This document shows, piece by piece, positions 6,499 to 13,992 of a stretch of 20,929 nt of DNA (within the stretch, counting starts at the first letter, position 1; every line of letters begins with the position of its first letter). Below the pieces are notes generated by a model that worked only from the letters and a program-made list of their open reading frames with translations, searched no databases and was not told the DNA's origin. Origin of the DNA: DASQDN01 sp035630195 (GTDB lineage: Bacteria > Acidobacteriota > Terriglobia > Bryobacterales > Bryobacteraceae); contig DASQLD010000457.1 in NCBI GenBank assembly GCA_035630195.1, positions 1-20,929 of the forward strand, in the 5' to 3' direction. Made by a program: the position numbers and the translations under genes.

Positions 6499-7755
6499 TT
6501 AGCTAGTGCGCGCCCGCTCGAGCAGAAAATCGCGCTCTCGCGCATTCCGTGTCAGCGACGCAGCCCGCTCGAATTCCCCTCGCGCCTCGTCGATCCGGCC
6601 AAGCTTAAAAAGAAGATCTCCCCGAACACTCGGCAACAGATGATAATTCTCGAGCAGCGGCTCGGATGTCAACTGGTCGACAAGTTCGAGGCCCACGGCA
6701 GGGCCGAAAGCCATCGACAGCGCGACCGCGCGATTCAGTTCCACAACGGGCGACGGCGACAACTTGGCGAGCATTTCATAAAGTGCAGCAATGCGCTTCC
6801 AATCTGTCTCCTCCGCGGTGATTGCGCGCGCATGACAGGCAGCGATCGCCGCCTGCAGCACATACGGACCCGGAGTACGACCGAGTTGCCCGGCTCTCTC
6901 CAAGGCTGCCAGACCACGGCGGATGAGTAGATGATCCCAGTGCGCGCGATTCTGATCTAGCAGAAGAATAGGGTCACCTGAAGCGCTGACACGCGCTCTC
7001 GACCTTGATGCCTGAATCTCCATCAGAGCAACAAGGCCATGAACTTCCGGCTCCAATGGCGCAAGCTCCGCGACCATGCGTCCGAGACGCAACGCGTCCT
7101 CACAGAGCCCCGGCCGCATCAAGTCGTCGCCGGCCGTAGCAGTGTATCCTTCGTTGAAGATCAAATAAATCACTTCGAGGACAGAAGACAAACGACCGGC
7201 AAGGTCTGCTCCACGCGGAACTTCAAACGGCACCTGCTCCTTGGCCAGAGTCCGTTTGGCGCGCACAATCCGCTGGCCGATGGTCGCTTCCGACACTAGA
7301 AAGGCGCGCGCGATTTCTACTGTCGTCAGACCTCCCAACAGCCTCAAAGTCAACGCGACGCGCGCTTCTGCGGAGAGAATAGGGTGGCACGCCGTGAACA
7401 CAAGACGCAGGAGATCGTCTCCCACGTCGTCGTCAAGGGCTGCTTCGATATCCATCGCCGCTTGATCCTGCCGGGCTTCAAGCTCGTAGCCAATCTCTTC
7501 GTGTTTGCGCTCGATGCGTTTATTCCGGCGCAGTAAATCGATTGCGCGATGTTTGGCCGTGGTCATCAGCCAGGCCCCTGGGTTTCGTGGGACGCCGGCG
7601 TCGGGCCACTGCTCCAGAGCAGCGACAAGAGCGTCCTGCGCAAGCTCCTCGGCAACGCCAACGTCGCGCACAATCCGTGCAAGGCCCGCGATAAGCCTGG
7701 CTGATTCTATTCTCCAGACGGCATCAATGGCTCGATGGGTGTCGGTAGATGTCAC
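6499..7755 (-). CDS. ECF42-type RNA polymerase sigma factor with C-terminal helical-repeat extension
   Basis: Large ECF sigma factor, about 418 residues against the usual 180-200. The N-terminus (HRAIDAVWRIESARLIAGLARIVRD, cut here as two motifs: VWRIESARL and IAGLARIVRD) and the AEELAQDALVAALEQWP block form region 2; TLRLLGGLTTVEIARAFLV and the block after it form the region 4 helix-turn-helix, up to about residue 180. The remaining 230 residues are the ECF42 extension, with IYLIFNEGYTA, LEPEVHGLVALMEI and TPR-like helices to the end. In ECF42 the extension, not an anti-sigma factor, is known to be needed for activity. The DGPF-family partner gene ends 43 bases upstream on the same strand, the usual arrangement. 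The annotated start is GTG 7755, but an AGGAG overlaps that GTG, so the true start is uncertain; the frame is closed by a stop four codons upstream. Confidence 0.9.
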   Translation of the reverse strand: MTSTDTHRAIDAVWRIESARLIAGLARIVRDVGVAEELAQDALVAALEQWPDAGVPRNPGAWLMTTAKHRAIDLLRRNKRIERKHEEIGYELEARQDQAAMDIEAALDDDVGDDLLRLVFTACHPILSAEARVALTLRLLGGLTTVEIARAFLVSEATIGQRIVRAKRTLAKEQVPFEVPRGADLAGRLSSVLEVIYLIFNEGYTATAGDDLMRPGLCEDALRLGRMVAELAPLEPEVHGLVALMEIQASRSRARVSASGDPILLLDQNRAHWDHLLIRRGLAALERAGQLGRTPGPYVLQAAIAACHARAITAEETDWKRIAALYEMLAKLSPSPVVELNRAVALSMAFGPAVGLELVDQLTSEPLLENYHLLPSVRGDLLFKLGRIDEARGEFERAASLTRNARERDFLLERARTS

Positions 7756-7798
7756 TCCTACCGATCACACCATCTTCAACCCCGGAGCGCAACGTTAG

Positions 7799-8230
7799 TT
7801 ACTTCGATGCCTTACGCTGCATTTCTTCGCGAAGCCTGTCCTCACGCGCGGCTTCTTCCGGAGGCAATGCGTCCCCGAAGTCTGAGGCTTCGAAGACTTG
7901 GCGAATTTCGATCTCACCCTCGTCTCCAGTAGGATTCGGACAACGTCTCATCCATTCGATCGCCTCTTCTTTCGACTTGACCTCAATCATCCAGTAGCCG
8001 GCGACGAGTTCCTTCGTCTCGGAGAACGGACCATCGATAACTGTTTTCTTATCCCCTGAGAATCGGATGCGGGCGCCCTTTGAACTCGGATGAAGTCCTT
8101 CGCCCGCAAGCATCACTCCGGCCTTCACCATCTCTTCATTGAACTGGCCCATCGCGGTCAGCAGTTCCTTGCTGGGCATAACGCCCGCCTCAGAATCCTT
8201 ACTGGCTTTCACCAGCACCATGAATCGCAT
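7799..8230 (-). CDS. DGPF / YCII-related protein, partner of ECF42 sigma factor
   Basis: Small cytosolic protein of 143 residues with the ferredoxin-like YCII fold. The name-giving DGPF motif is at 66-69, inside a TVIDGPFSETKELVAGYW block, followed by the usual EVKSKEEAIEWMRRCP helix. Such proteins are encoded beside ECF42 sigma factors in many phyla, often as the regulated target; their biochemical activity is not established. ATG 8230 has a good Shine-Dalgarno (AGGAG at 8242-8238, 7-base gap). The sigma gene starts 43 bases after its stop, so the two are very likely one transcript, with a candidate promoter about 55-95 bases upstream of the ATG. The charged C-terminus (EEAAREDRLREEMQRKASK) is probably a free helix. 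Confidence 0.9.
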   Translation of the reverse strand: MRFMVLVKASKDSEAGVMPSKELLTAMGQFNEEMVKAGVMLAGEGLHPSSKGARIRFSGDKKTVIDGPFSETKELVAGYWMIEVKSKEEAIEWMRRCPNPTGDEGEIEIRQVFEASDFGDALPPEEAAREDRLREEMQRKASK

Positions 8231-8282
8231 ACGAGGTCTCCTGTAAGTTTTTGGAGCCGGTTAATGACTGGCTCTCTACATT

Positions 8283-8323
8283 GACGTCGAACACGGGGCG
8301 TTGAAAACGACACGAAAACGACA
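8283..8323 (-). promoter_or_regulatory. Candidate ECF-type promoter of the DGPF-ECF42 operon with duplicated -35 repeat
   Basis: Read on the minus strand, an 11-base unit (GTGTCGTTTTC) occurs twice in tandem (8324-8314 and 8313-8303). The unit nearer the gene holds TGTCGT at 8312-8307; 17 bases on lies CGACGTC at 8289-8283. ECF42 promoters have been described with a TGTCG-like -35 and a CGA-type -10, so this fits self-activation, with a start near 8278 and a leader of about 48 bases. The repeats are seen directly; the promoter role is inferred from a remembered consensus. Confidence 0.4.
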
Positions 8324-8355
8324 CGAAACGAGACCAAGATATTTTTTTTTAGGAG

Positions 8356-9516
8356 CTATCCCTTCAACTCAGGCACATCCACCCAGCAGCGTTTTTGCCA
8401 GGATTCGATTCCCTTCTCCGCGAGTTGCACGCCCTTGGCTCCCTCCAGCAGGTCCCAGGCAAACGGGCCGCCCTTCACAATGTGCTTCAGATAGAGTTCC
8501 CACTGGCGTTTGAACGCATTGTCATAGGTCTCTTGCGCGGGTACTTTCTGCCAGTCATCGTTGTACTGGAACGGACTCTCGACGTCGGGGTTCCAAGTCG
8601 GACGAGGCGTCGCGCCGTACGGTTGCACCCAGCATTCCCGCAATCCGGCAACCGCCGAACCCCGTGTGCCATCCACCTGCAACGTGAGTAAGTCATCGCG
8701 CCGCACGCGAACGCACCAGGAGGAGTTGAAATGCGCAATCACGCCGCTCGCCAGTTCGAATGTCGAGTACGCTGAATCATCGGCAGTGCAGTCATAAGGC
8801 TGCCCCGCCTCATTCCAGCGCTTCTTCACATGAGTAGCGCCCAGGCACGACACGCCTTTCACTTCACCGAACAAATTATCCAGCACGTAGCGCCAGTGGC
8901 ACAGCATGTCGATAATGACACCCCCACCATCTTCCTTGCGATAGTTCCACGAAGGGCGTTGCGCCGAAACCGTATCGCCTTCGAACACCCAGTACCCGAA
9001 CTCTCCGCGCACCGACAGAATCTCTCCAAAGAAGCCTGTGTCGCGAAGTGTTTTCAACTTCAACAATCCGGGTAGCCACAGCTTGTCCTGAACTACACCG
9101 TGCTTGATTCCGGCTTTTTTGGCGACTTGATACAGATCGTACGCGACTTCGAGATTGTCAGCCGTCGGCTTCTCGCAATAGACATTCTTCCCTCTAGCGA
9201 TGGCTGCCTTCACGGCTTCCGCGCGCCGATCTGTCGTCTGCGCATCGAAATACACCGAGTATTGAGGATCGTCGAGCGCTTTGTTGACGTCTGTGCTCCA
9301 CTCCAGCCCGCCGCATTCCTTAGAGATCGCCTCAAGCTTCGCGGCGTTACGCCCAACTAGCAGTGGCTTTGGCATGATGAACTCGCTCTCGCTGAGGCGA
9401 ACACCGCCCTGCTGCATGATGGCGAGAATGGATCGCTTCAGGTGCTGATTGAAGCCCATGCGTCCCGTGACGCCGTTCATCACAATGCCTACTGTATGTA
9501 CAGTTCGATTACTCAT
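8356..9516 (-). CDS. Gfo/Idh/MocA family NAD(P)-dependent oxidoreductase
   Basis: Cytosolic sugar or polyol dehydrogenase-type enzyme of 386 residues. The N-terminal Rossmann part has GVTGRMG (15-21), a variant of the usual GxGxxG, and the family E115-K116-P117 motif in VYCEKPTAD. The C-terminal sheet domain holds GGGVIIDMLCHWRYVLDNL, whose Asp and His sit where the family has its substrate-facing residues. ATG 9516 (MSNRTVHTVG) is chosen because it begins just before the Rossmann fold; the open frame to 9612 overlaps the cupin gene. It lies 10 bases after that cupin gene and behind a GH88-like hydrolase on the same strand, so it probably handles a sugar or uronate released by the hydrolase. 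The specific substrate cannot be inferred. Confidence 0.88.
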   Translation of the reverse strand: MSNRTVHTVGIVMNGVTGRMGFNQHLKRSILAIMQQGGVRLSESEFIMPKPLLVGRNAAKLEAISKECGGLEWSTDVNKALDDPQYSVYFDAQTTDRRAEAVKAAIARGKNVYCEKPTADNLEVAYDLYQVAKKAGIKHGVVQDKLWLPGLLKLKTLRDTGFFGEILSVRGEFGYWVFEGDTVSAQRPSWNYRKEDGGGVIIDMLCHWRYVLDNLFGEVKGVSCLGATHVKKRWNEAGQPYDCTADDSAYSTFELASGVIAHFNSSWCVRVRRDDLLTLQVDGTRGSAVAGLRECWVQPYGATPRPTWNPDVESPFQYNDDWQKVPAQETYDNAFKRQWELYLKHIVKGGPFAWDLLEGAKGVQLAEKGIESWQKRCWVDVPELKG

Positions 9517-9526
9517 GAGATCTCGT

Positions 9527-9976
9527 TTATGATTTCGGTTTGTCGGTGCACTGCGGTTGCGCGCCCGCAGGTAAGGGCGGAGCATCCAATCCTGCCTTCG
9601 GGAGTGTGCCATCCAACTCCTGACGCCAGTGCGCGACGTCTCCCGCTGGTCCGTAGCAATACATCATGCGCAGAGGTGTTGAACCCACATTCGTCAGTTG
9701 ATGAAACACCTGCGACGGGATATACACTGCTTGCCCGGTCGTGAGAGAAAGCCGCTCTTCGCCAAGACACATCTCTCCCTGCCCCTCAATCACGAAATAG
9801 ATTTCTTCCTGTTCCTGGTTGTGCCATGGGACTTGTCCGCCGTTCGGTTCAAGCGTGACATGGCCCATCGAAAAGTTTGTTGCTTGAATCGGGCTCGCGC
9901 CGCCCACTAGATTCTGCGTGCGTCTGCGCGCCGGATATGTCCGGCCGGCGATCTTGGCGAGATCGGCAATGATCAT
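9527..9976 (-). CDS. Small cupin-domain protein
   Basis: Single-domain cupin of 149 residues. Motif 1 is at about 47-65 (GQVPWHNQEQEEIYFVIEG), giving H52, Q54 and E58; the second His of the usual HxH is Gln. Motif 2 is at 81-96 (GQAVYIPSQVFHQLTN) with H92. A metal site of H52, E58 and H92 is therefore possible. In this setting such cupins may isomerise or epimerise a sugar, or simply bind it; the activity is not known. Its ATG overlaps the stop of the GH88 gene by four bases (ATGA), and the oxidoreductase starts 10 bases after its stop, so the three genes form a tight operon. The C-terminal tail after about residue 120 is Pro-rich and probably disordered. Confidence 0.85.
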   Translation of the reverse strand: MIIADLAKIAGRTYPARRRTQNLVGGASPIQATNFSMGHVTLEPNGGQVPWHNQEQEEIYFVIEGQGEMCLGEERLSLTTGQAVYIPSQVFHQLTNVGSTPLRMMYCYGPAGDVAHWRQELDGTLPKAGLDAPPLPAGAQPQCTDKPKS

Positions 9977-11337
9977 TTCGAATCGCTCCAGAAAGTGAGA
10001 TATGGTTTCTTGTCCGCGGTCCGCAAGAGATACACACCCAGTTCCATCGCATGATAATCACCCCACATGCAGGATTCGTCGACTGGGACCTTTCTGCCGG
10101 AAGGAATCGCATCCCAGTTATTCGGACGGTGATAAACCCCGTGAAGAATTAGCCCCTCGTGCGAGGGATCGGTGCTTAGATAGGGCTCATCAAAAATCGT
10201 GTTGGCGATGGTCAAGCCGGCCTGACGATAGCGCTCGCTACCAAGATACCTACCCAGGCGCAGCAGGCCTTGCGCCGCAATCACCGCGGCCGAACTGTCC
10301 ACCGGCTCATAGTCGTTGTAAGGATCGGAAGGCTTTGATGCCCAGTCGCCAAGTTGCGCCAATCCGGGTGCCCCGGTATCCCAGTAGGCGACTCCGTCCG
10401 TCGGAGTGTTTTCAAGATAGAAGTCGCAGGTCGCTTCGGCTGCGGCCTTCATTGTGAGAACGATATCACTGCTGCCGCCAAGATCGGTGAATTCTGATTC
10501 GGGAAGCGTTCCAAAAAACTCCAACTGTTCGGCGAAGCCCAACATCGCCCACGCCAATCCTCGCGTCCACGTGCTGAACGGGGAATATCCCTGTTGTGAG
10601 TTCGGGCACCGGAAGACGCCGTCATTCACATTGAAAATGCTCTCGTGCGCTGTGCGTCCTCGCACATCGTAGGAATCGCGCCCGGCGCCGTAGAACACTG
10701 AGTACCTAGCGGTCGCGCGCGCGTGTTCCATCGTCCGTCCCAACAAAGAGATCCTGCGATCGTTCTCGCCCATCAAAACGTGCCCCAGGTGATGCGATAC
10801 GGCCAGCGCGCGAAGCGATCGAATCGTATCGACAAATAAGGAATGGGGACCATTGAAGGAATAGATAAAGCCGCCGCCCTCGGCAATGCGCGTCCACCGC
10901 GCAGCTTGCACTGCGCCGGAACACTTCAACGCCAGCTCATAGAAGTGGCGTTCCCACTCGTTATCCGGAATGGAACCTTCATTCATCAGGCGCAGCAGGT
11001 TTCCATATGTGCTCACGTTGTTGAAGCCGTGATCATGCACGCCCACGTGCGTCACGTGCGGAGCCATCACATTCAAAGTGCGCGTGCGGCCGATCTCGAG
11101 GAATGCCTTATCGCCGGTCGCGTCATACTGCAAAATCGCCGAGCCGAACTGAAATCCCTGGGTCCACTCCGTCCAACCACGACTTGTGTATTTGCCGCCA
11201 ACGGTAAAAACCGGAGAACCCTTCGCCGTGTCCCAATTGGAGTCAAGCGACCGAATCTTTTGCCCGGATGTGGAGAACAACCGTTCGACCTTCTTGCGCA
11301 ATCCGGTCTCGGTAAGCTTGCTGTCAATTTGAATCAT
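9973..11337 (-). CDS. Glycoside hydrolase family 88-like enzyme (unsaturated glucuronyl hydrolase type)
   Basis: Predicted hydrolase of 454 residues from ATG 11337 (MIQIDSKLTETGL). The family cleaves a 4,5-unsaturated uronic acid from oligosaccharides made by polysaccharide lyases. Sequence signs are HDHGFNNVSTYGN around D102 and LFVDTIRSLRAL around D170, matching the two catalytic Asp regions (D88 and D149 in the Bacillus GL1 enzyme), and QGYSPFSTWTRGLAWAMLGF, the counterpart of the family QGYsd-S-WARGQAWAiYG block. No signal peptide is seen, so it is probably cytosolic. The frame is open to 11454 but that part overlaps the neighbouring membrane-protein gene and lacks homology. It is the first gene of the operon with the cupin and oxidoreductase. 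Somewhat longer than the about 380 residues of classical members, so exact substrate remains open. Confidence 0.83.
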   Translation of the reverse strand: MIQIDSKLTETGLRKKVERLFSTSGQKIRSLDSNWDTAKGSPVFTVGGKYTSRGWTEWTQGFQFGSAILQYDATGDKAFLEIGRTRTLNVMAPHVTHVGVHDHGFNNVSTYGNLLRLMNEGSIPDNEWERHFYELALKCSGAVQAARWTRIAEGGGFIYSFNGPHSLFVDTIRSLRALAVSHHLGHVLMGENDRRISLLGRTMEHARATARYSVFYGAGRDSYDVRGRTAHESIFNVNDGVFRCPNSQQGYSPFSTWTRGLAWAMLGFAEQLEFFGTLPESEFTDLGGSSDIVLTMKAAAEATCDFYLENTPTDGVAYWDTGAPGLAQLGDWASKPSDPYNDYEPVDSSAAVIAAQGLLRLGRYLGSERYRQAGLTIANTIFDEPYLSTDPSHEGLILHGVYHRPNNWDAIPSGRKVPVDESCMWGDYHAMELGVYLLRTADKKPYLTFWSDSK

Positions 11338-11434
11338 GAAATGTTTGGCTCTCGGTCCGGAAGCGAACGCCTGCGCGCACGGCACGGAATCGAGCAAACA
11401 TGTATGGTATCGCGGCTGCCGGGAGACTTTCGCG

Positions 11435-11992
11435 TTAGTTCGCCGTCTCCGCAAACAGCGCCGGACGCGGCATCACGCCCCCGGCCAGGACACAAACCAG
11501 TCCCAAAAGCGTGAGCCCGGCATCGACAAAGAACTTGTATGGCTCTGACATGTTCCAGTAGTGTTGAAAATGCGACGTATACACCCAAGCTTTAGCAAAG
11601 AGCGCATAGAAGACAAACGCTATCAGCATTGCCGCTTTGTAGCGTCGATGTGTGAGACCGACCACCCATCCAGTCAACATAAACGACAGCAGCGTAAGAA
11701 CCCAAAATACAACCAACCCATCGGCCCATGTCTGAGCAGTTAATCGTGACTTCACCGTCCCCGCCGTAAGAATCACCAGCAGACCGGTCGCGGCAGCACG
11801 CAACCCGAGCAGCTTGTGATGCCACAGATCACCCCATCCAGTCGTCAAAACAATGATCAGCGCTTGGCGCCAGAGCCACCAATTGGATCTGCCAGAAGCG
11901 TACTCTTCGAGCAGGTCGCCAACGATCGGGGGATTCTCCAGCGCAATGCCCAGTTCTTTGAGAATACGGGTGACGGCAGTCGCTGAAGACAT
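11435..11992 (-). CDS. Four-helix integral membrane protein of unknown function
   Basis: Hypothetical inner-membrane protein of 185 residues. The cytosolic N-terminus carries GDLLEEYASGRSNWWLWRQ (25-43), a block I associate with acidobacterial membrane proteins and with permease-like proteins that start with GDLLEE. Four hydrophobic segments follow at about 63-80, 91-112, 120-137 and 153-173. No catalytic motif is visible. ATG 11992 lies three bases after the Ogt stop, so it is the third gene of the alkylation repair operon, though nothing in its sequence links it to repair. The end (MPRPALFAETAN) is polar. Presence as a real gene is well supported by spacing and hydrophobic pattern; function is unknown. 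Confidence 0.72.
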   Translation of the reverse strand: MSSATAVTRILKELGIALENPPIVGDLLEEYASGRSNWWLWRQALIIVLTTGWGDLWHHKLLGLRAAATGLLVILTAGTVKSRLTAQTWADGLVVFWVLTLLSFMLTGWVVGLTHRRYKAAMLIAFVFYALFAKAWVYTSHFQHYWNMSEPYKFFVDAGLTLLGLVCVLAGGVMPRPALFAETAN

Positions 11993-11995
11993 TCT

Positions 11996-12511
11996 TCAAT
12001 ATACGGAAGAAATCGCTTGCGCGGCGAATAGGCCACTTGATCGACGTTCCAATGCGAGCAAATGATCCTTAATCGGCAAACCTCCCCCGTAACCTGTCAA
12101 CTTGCCGCTCGCCCCGATTACGCGATGACACGGCACAATGATCGCAATGGGATTACAGCCGTTCGCTAGCCCCACAGCACGAGAAGCATTCGGATTCCCT
12201 ATGCGGTTCGCAAGTTCTCCGTAGCAAATCGTTGCTCCGTATGGGATTCTTGTCAGCTCTTTCCATACACGCAACTGAAACGAAGTCCCGGACGGAGCCA
12301 GAGCGAGGGTGAAGTCCTGAAGCTCGCCCGCAAAATATGCTCTTAACTGTTCCACCGCCGCGCGAAGCGGAACTCCATCCTCAATCCAATCCGGGTGAGC
12401 TTCCCGAGCCTTCTTGCCTTCTCGAAACGCCAGAACGTGCAGTTGGTCCCCGTCACCGGCAAGCAGTAGCCTTCCAACCGGGCTATCGATCTCAACATAC
12501 GCCAACGTCAT
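11996..12511 (-). CDS. ogt: Methylated-DNA--[protein]-cysteine S-methyltransferase
   Basis: Suicide repair protein of 171 residues that moves the alkyl group from O6-alkylguanine or O4-alkylthymine onto its own Cys. The active site IVPCHRVIG is present with acceptor C128. Upstream are the DNA-binding helix region IPYGATICYGELANRIG, the Arg finger in NASRAVGLANG, and after it the GYGGGLPIKDHLLALE block that ends the catalytic domain. The N-terminal half is the usual variable domain. Its start lies inside the last 20 bases of the upstream Ada-AlkA gene, so the two are translationally coupled. Together they cover O6-alkyl damage and N3-alkyl purines. The symbol ogt rather than ada is used because it lacks the Ada sensor domain, which sits in the neighbour instead. 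Confidence 0.95.
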   Translation of the reverse strand: MTLAYVEIDSPVGRLLLAGDGDQLHVLAFREGKKAREAHPDWIEDGVPLRAAVEQLRAYFAGELQDFTLALAPSGTSFQLRVWKELTRIPYGATICYGELANRIGNPNASRAVGLANGCNPIAIIVPCHRVIGASGKLTGYGGGLPIKDHLLALERRSSGLFAAQAISSVY

Positions 12512-13913
12512 CTTTCACTCCCTGCCACAGATGGATCGCAGCATACGACCGCCACGGTCTCCATGACTCCGATTGAATCTCGAGTTCCCTTGTATTCCTG
12601 CATCGCGTGGCGCGCTGCAACACCAGATCTCCTCCCGGAAATGCGTCTGGCTCTCCGAAAGCGCGCATGGCGATATACTGCGCCGTCCACGGTCCGATGC
12701 CCGCTATCCGCTGCAATCGCTCCAACTGCGTGGTCGGCTGCGCGGCGCTTTCCCAAGTAAGATCGCTCTCCGCCAACGCGCGAATGGTTGCAGCGCGAGC
12801 TCTTGTCACTCCGCACTCCTCAATAGGCGCCCTCGCTAGAATTTCCCGCGACGGGAACAAGGTCCTGTTCCCGAATGGCGCCCCGTAAGCCCTCGCAATC
12901 CGACCCGATAACGTCGAAGCGCCTTTCACCGAAATCTGTTGTCCCAAAATCGCTCTTATGGCGAGTTCGAACCCATCCCACGCTCCCGGCACGCGAAGTC
13001 CAGGTCGCTTTCTCACGCGATGGCCAAGCACCGGATCGTTCCGAAAGTGGCTCTCGATCGATTGCGGATCGGCCCTGAGGTCGAACAAACGCCGGACACG
13101 TTCCACGATCAGAAACAACATTCGTGTCTCTGGGAACGCAACCTGCAATTCCAGCGCGTTGGTGCCGAGCGATACTTCGATTTCTCCAGCAGCTCCGTTG
13201 AGTTCGATCGTTCGCCGGTACACTCCGTCGTCGACGCTCTCGACGCCCGGAATCGCGCGCGCCGCCAGAAACTCCAGCAGCACCTGCCACTCGTAGGGAG
13301 GCCGGAACGGCAGACGAAGTCTATACGAGCCTGCCCGGCAAGCCGGCCTCTTACGAATCAGCCGCCGAAGCTCACCTGGCGATCGTCCGTACATCTGTCG
13401 GAATACGAAATTGAATCGCCGGATGCTGCCGAATCCCGCCGCCATGGCTATTTCGGTGAACGGTAGATCGGTTTCATCGATCAGCTTCTTCGCAAAATGA
13501 GACCTGCGTGTTTGCGCGACAGTTACCGGCGGCGCGCCGAGGTGCGCGACAAACAAATTCCGCAGATGCCTCGATCCCACGCCAAGCCGCTGCGCCAGAG
13601 ATTCGACCCCATCTTCATCGAGAGCGCTTTCCTCTATCAGCCGGAGCGCGCGCGAAACTGTCGCGGAAGTCCCCAGCCACGCCGGCGTCCCCGGCGAAGC
13701 CTCTGGACGGCAGCGCAGACACGGACGATACCCGGCTTGGGCCGCTGCCGCCGCCGAAGGGTAGTATTCGACATTCTCTTCCTTCGGAGACGGAGCAGGA
13801 CAAATCGGACGGCAATAGATCGCGGTGGTTTTCACCGCGATAAAGAAGCGTCCGTCGAAACGCGGATCGCGCGTCTTGCGCGCACGCTGACAGGACTCGC
13901 GATCCAGTTCCAT
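12492..13913 (-). CDS. alkA: Ada sensor-AraC-AlkA fusion (DNA-3-methyladenine glycosylase II)
   Basis: Fusion of 473 residues from ATG 13913 (MELDRESCQRARK). Residues 1-75 are the Ada zinc domain: C34, C38, C65 and C68 have the same spacing as C38, C42, C69 and C72 of E. coli Ada, where C38 takes methyl groups from DNA phosphotriesters. Residues 85-190 are an AraC-type DNA-binding domain (SLAQRLGVGSRHLRNLF; FTEIAMAAGFGSIRRFNFVF). Residues 195-300 match the AlkA N-terminal domain, and 310-470 the helix-hairpin-helix glycosylase: ILGQQISVKGA, IAGIGPWTAQYIA and PGGDLVL with catalytic D429, then WRPWRSYAAIHLW. It may both sense methylation and activate this operon while removing 3-methyladenine. 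The frame extends to GTG 13946, but the family start matches 13913. The downstream Ogt gene overlaps its end by 20 bases. Confidence 0.93.
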   Translation of the reverse strand: MELDRESCQRARKTRDPRFDGRFFIAVKTTAIYCRPICPAPSPKEENVEYYPSAAAAAQAGYRPCLRCRPEASPGTPAWLGTSATVSRALRLIEESALDEDGVESLAQRLGVGSRHLRNLFVAHLGAPPVTVAQTRRSHFAKKLIDETDLPFTEIAMAAGFGSIRRFNFVFRQMYGRSPGELRRLIRKRPACRAGSYRLRLPFRPPYEWQVLLEFLAARAIPGVESVDDGVYRRTIELNGAAGEIEVSLGTNALELQVAFPETRMLFLIVERVRRLFDLRADPQSIESHFRNDPVLGHRVRKRPGLRVPGAWDGFELAIRAILGQQISVKGASTLSGRIARAYGAPFGNRTLFPSREILARAPIEECGVTRARAATIRALAESDLTWESAAQPTTQLERLQRIAGIGPWTAQYIAMRAFGEPDAFPGGDLVLQRATRCRNTRELEIQSESWRPWRSYAAIHLWQGVKDDVGVC

Positions 13914-13992
13914 ACATCCACAATAGCCTCTGCCTTCCGGCAGCACTAGCCGTTTTCGGAACTGAATAAGGAACGGAATGAAGCTCGGGTTT

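Noticed and set aside
8342..8350. Run of nine T as an intrinsic terminator
   Set aside because: No stem precedes it on the + strand, and no + strand gene ends here; for the minus-strand oxidoreductase it is an A run.
10843..11514. 223-residue + strand open frame opposite the GH88 gene
   Set aside because: Antisense shadow of a well-supported gene; no recognisable domain.
13930..13943. CTGCC-TTCC-GGCAG hairpin in front of the Ada-AlkA gene
   Set aside because: Only five pairs with no U tail; neither a terminator nor a recognisable riboswitch.
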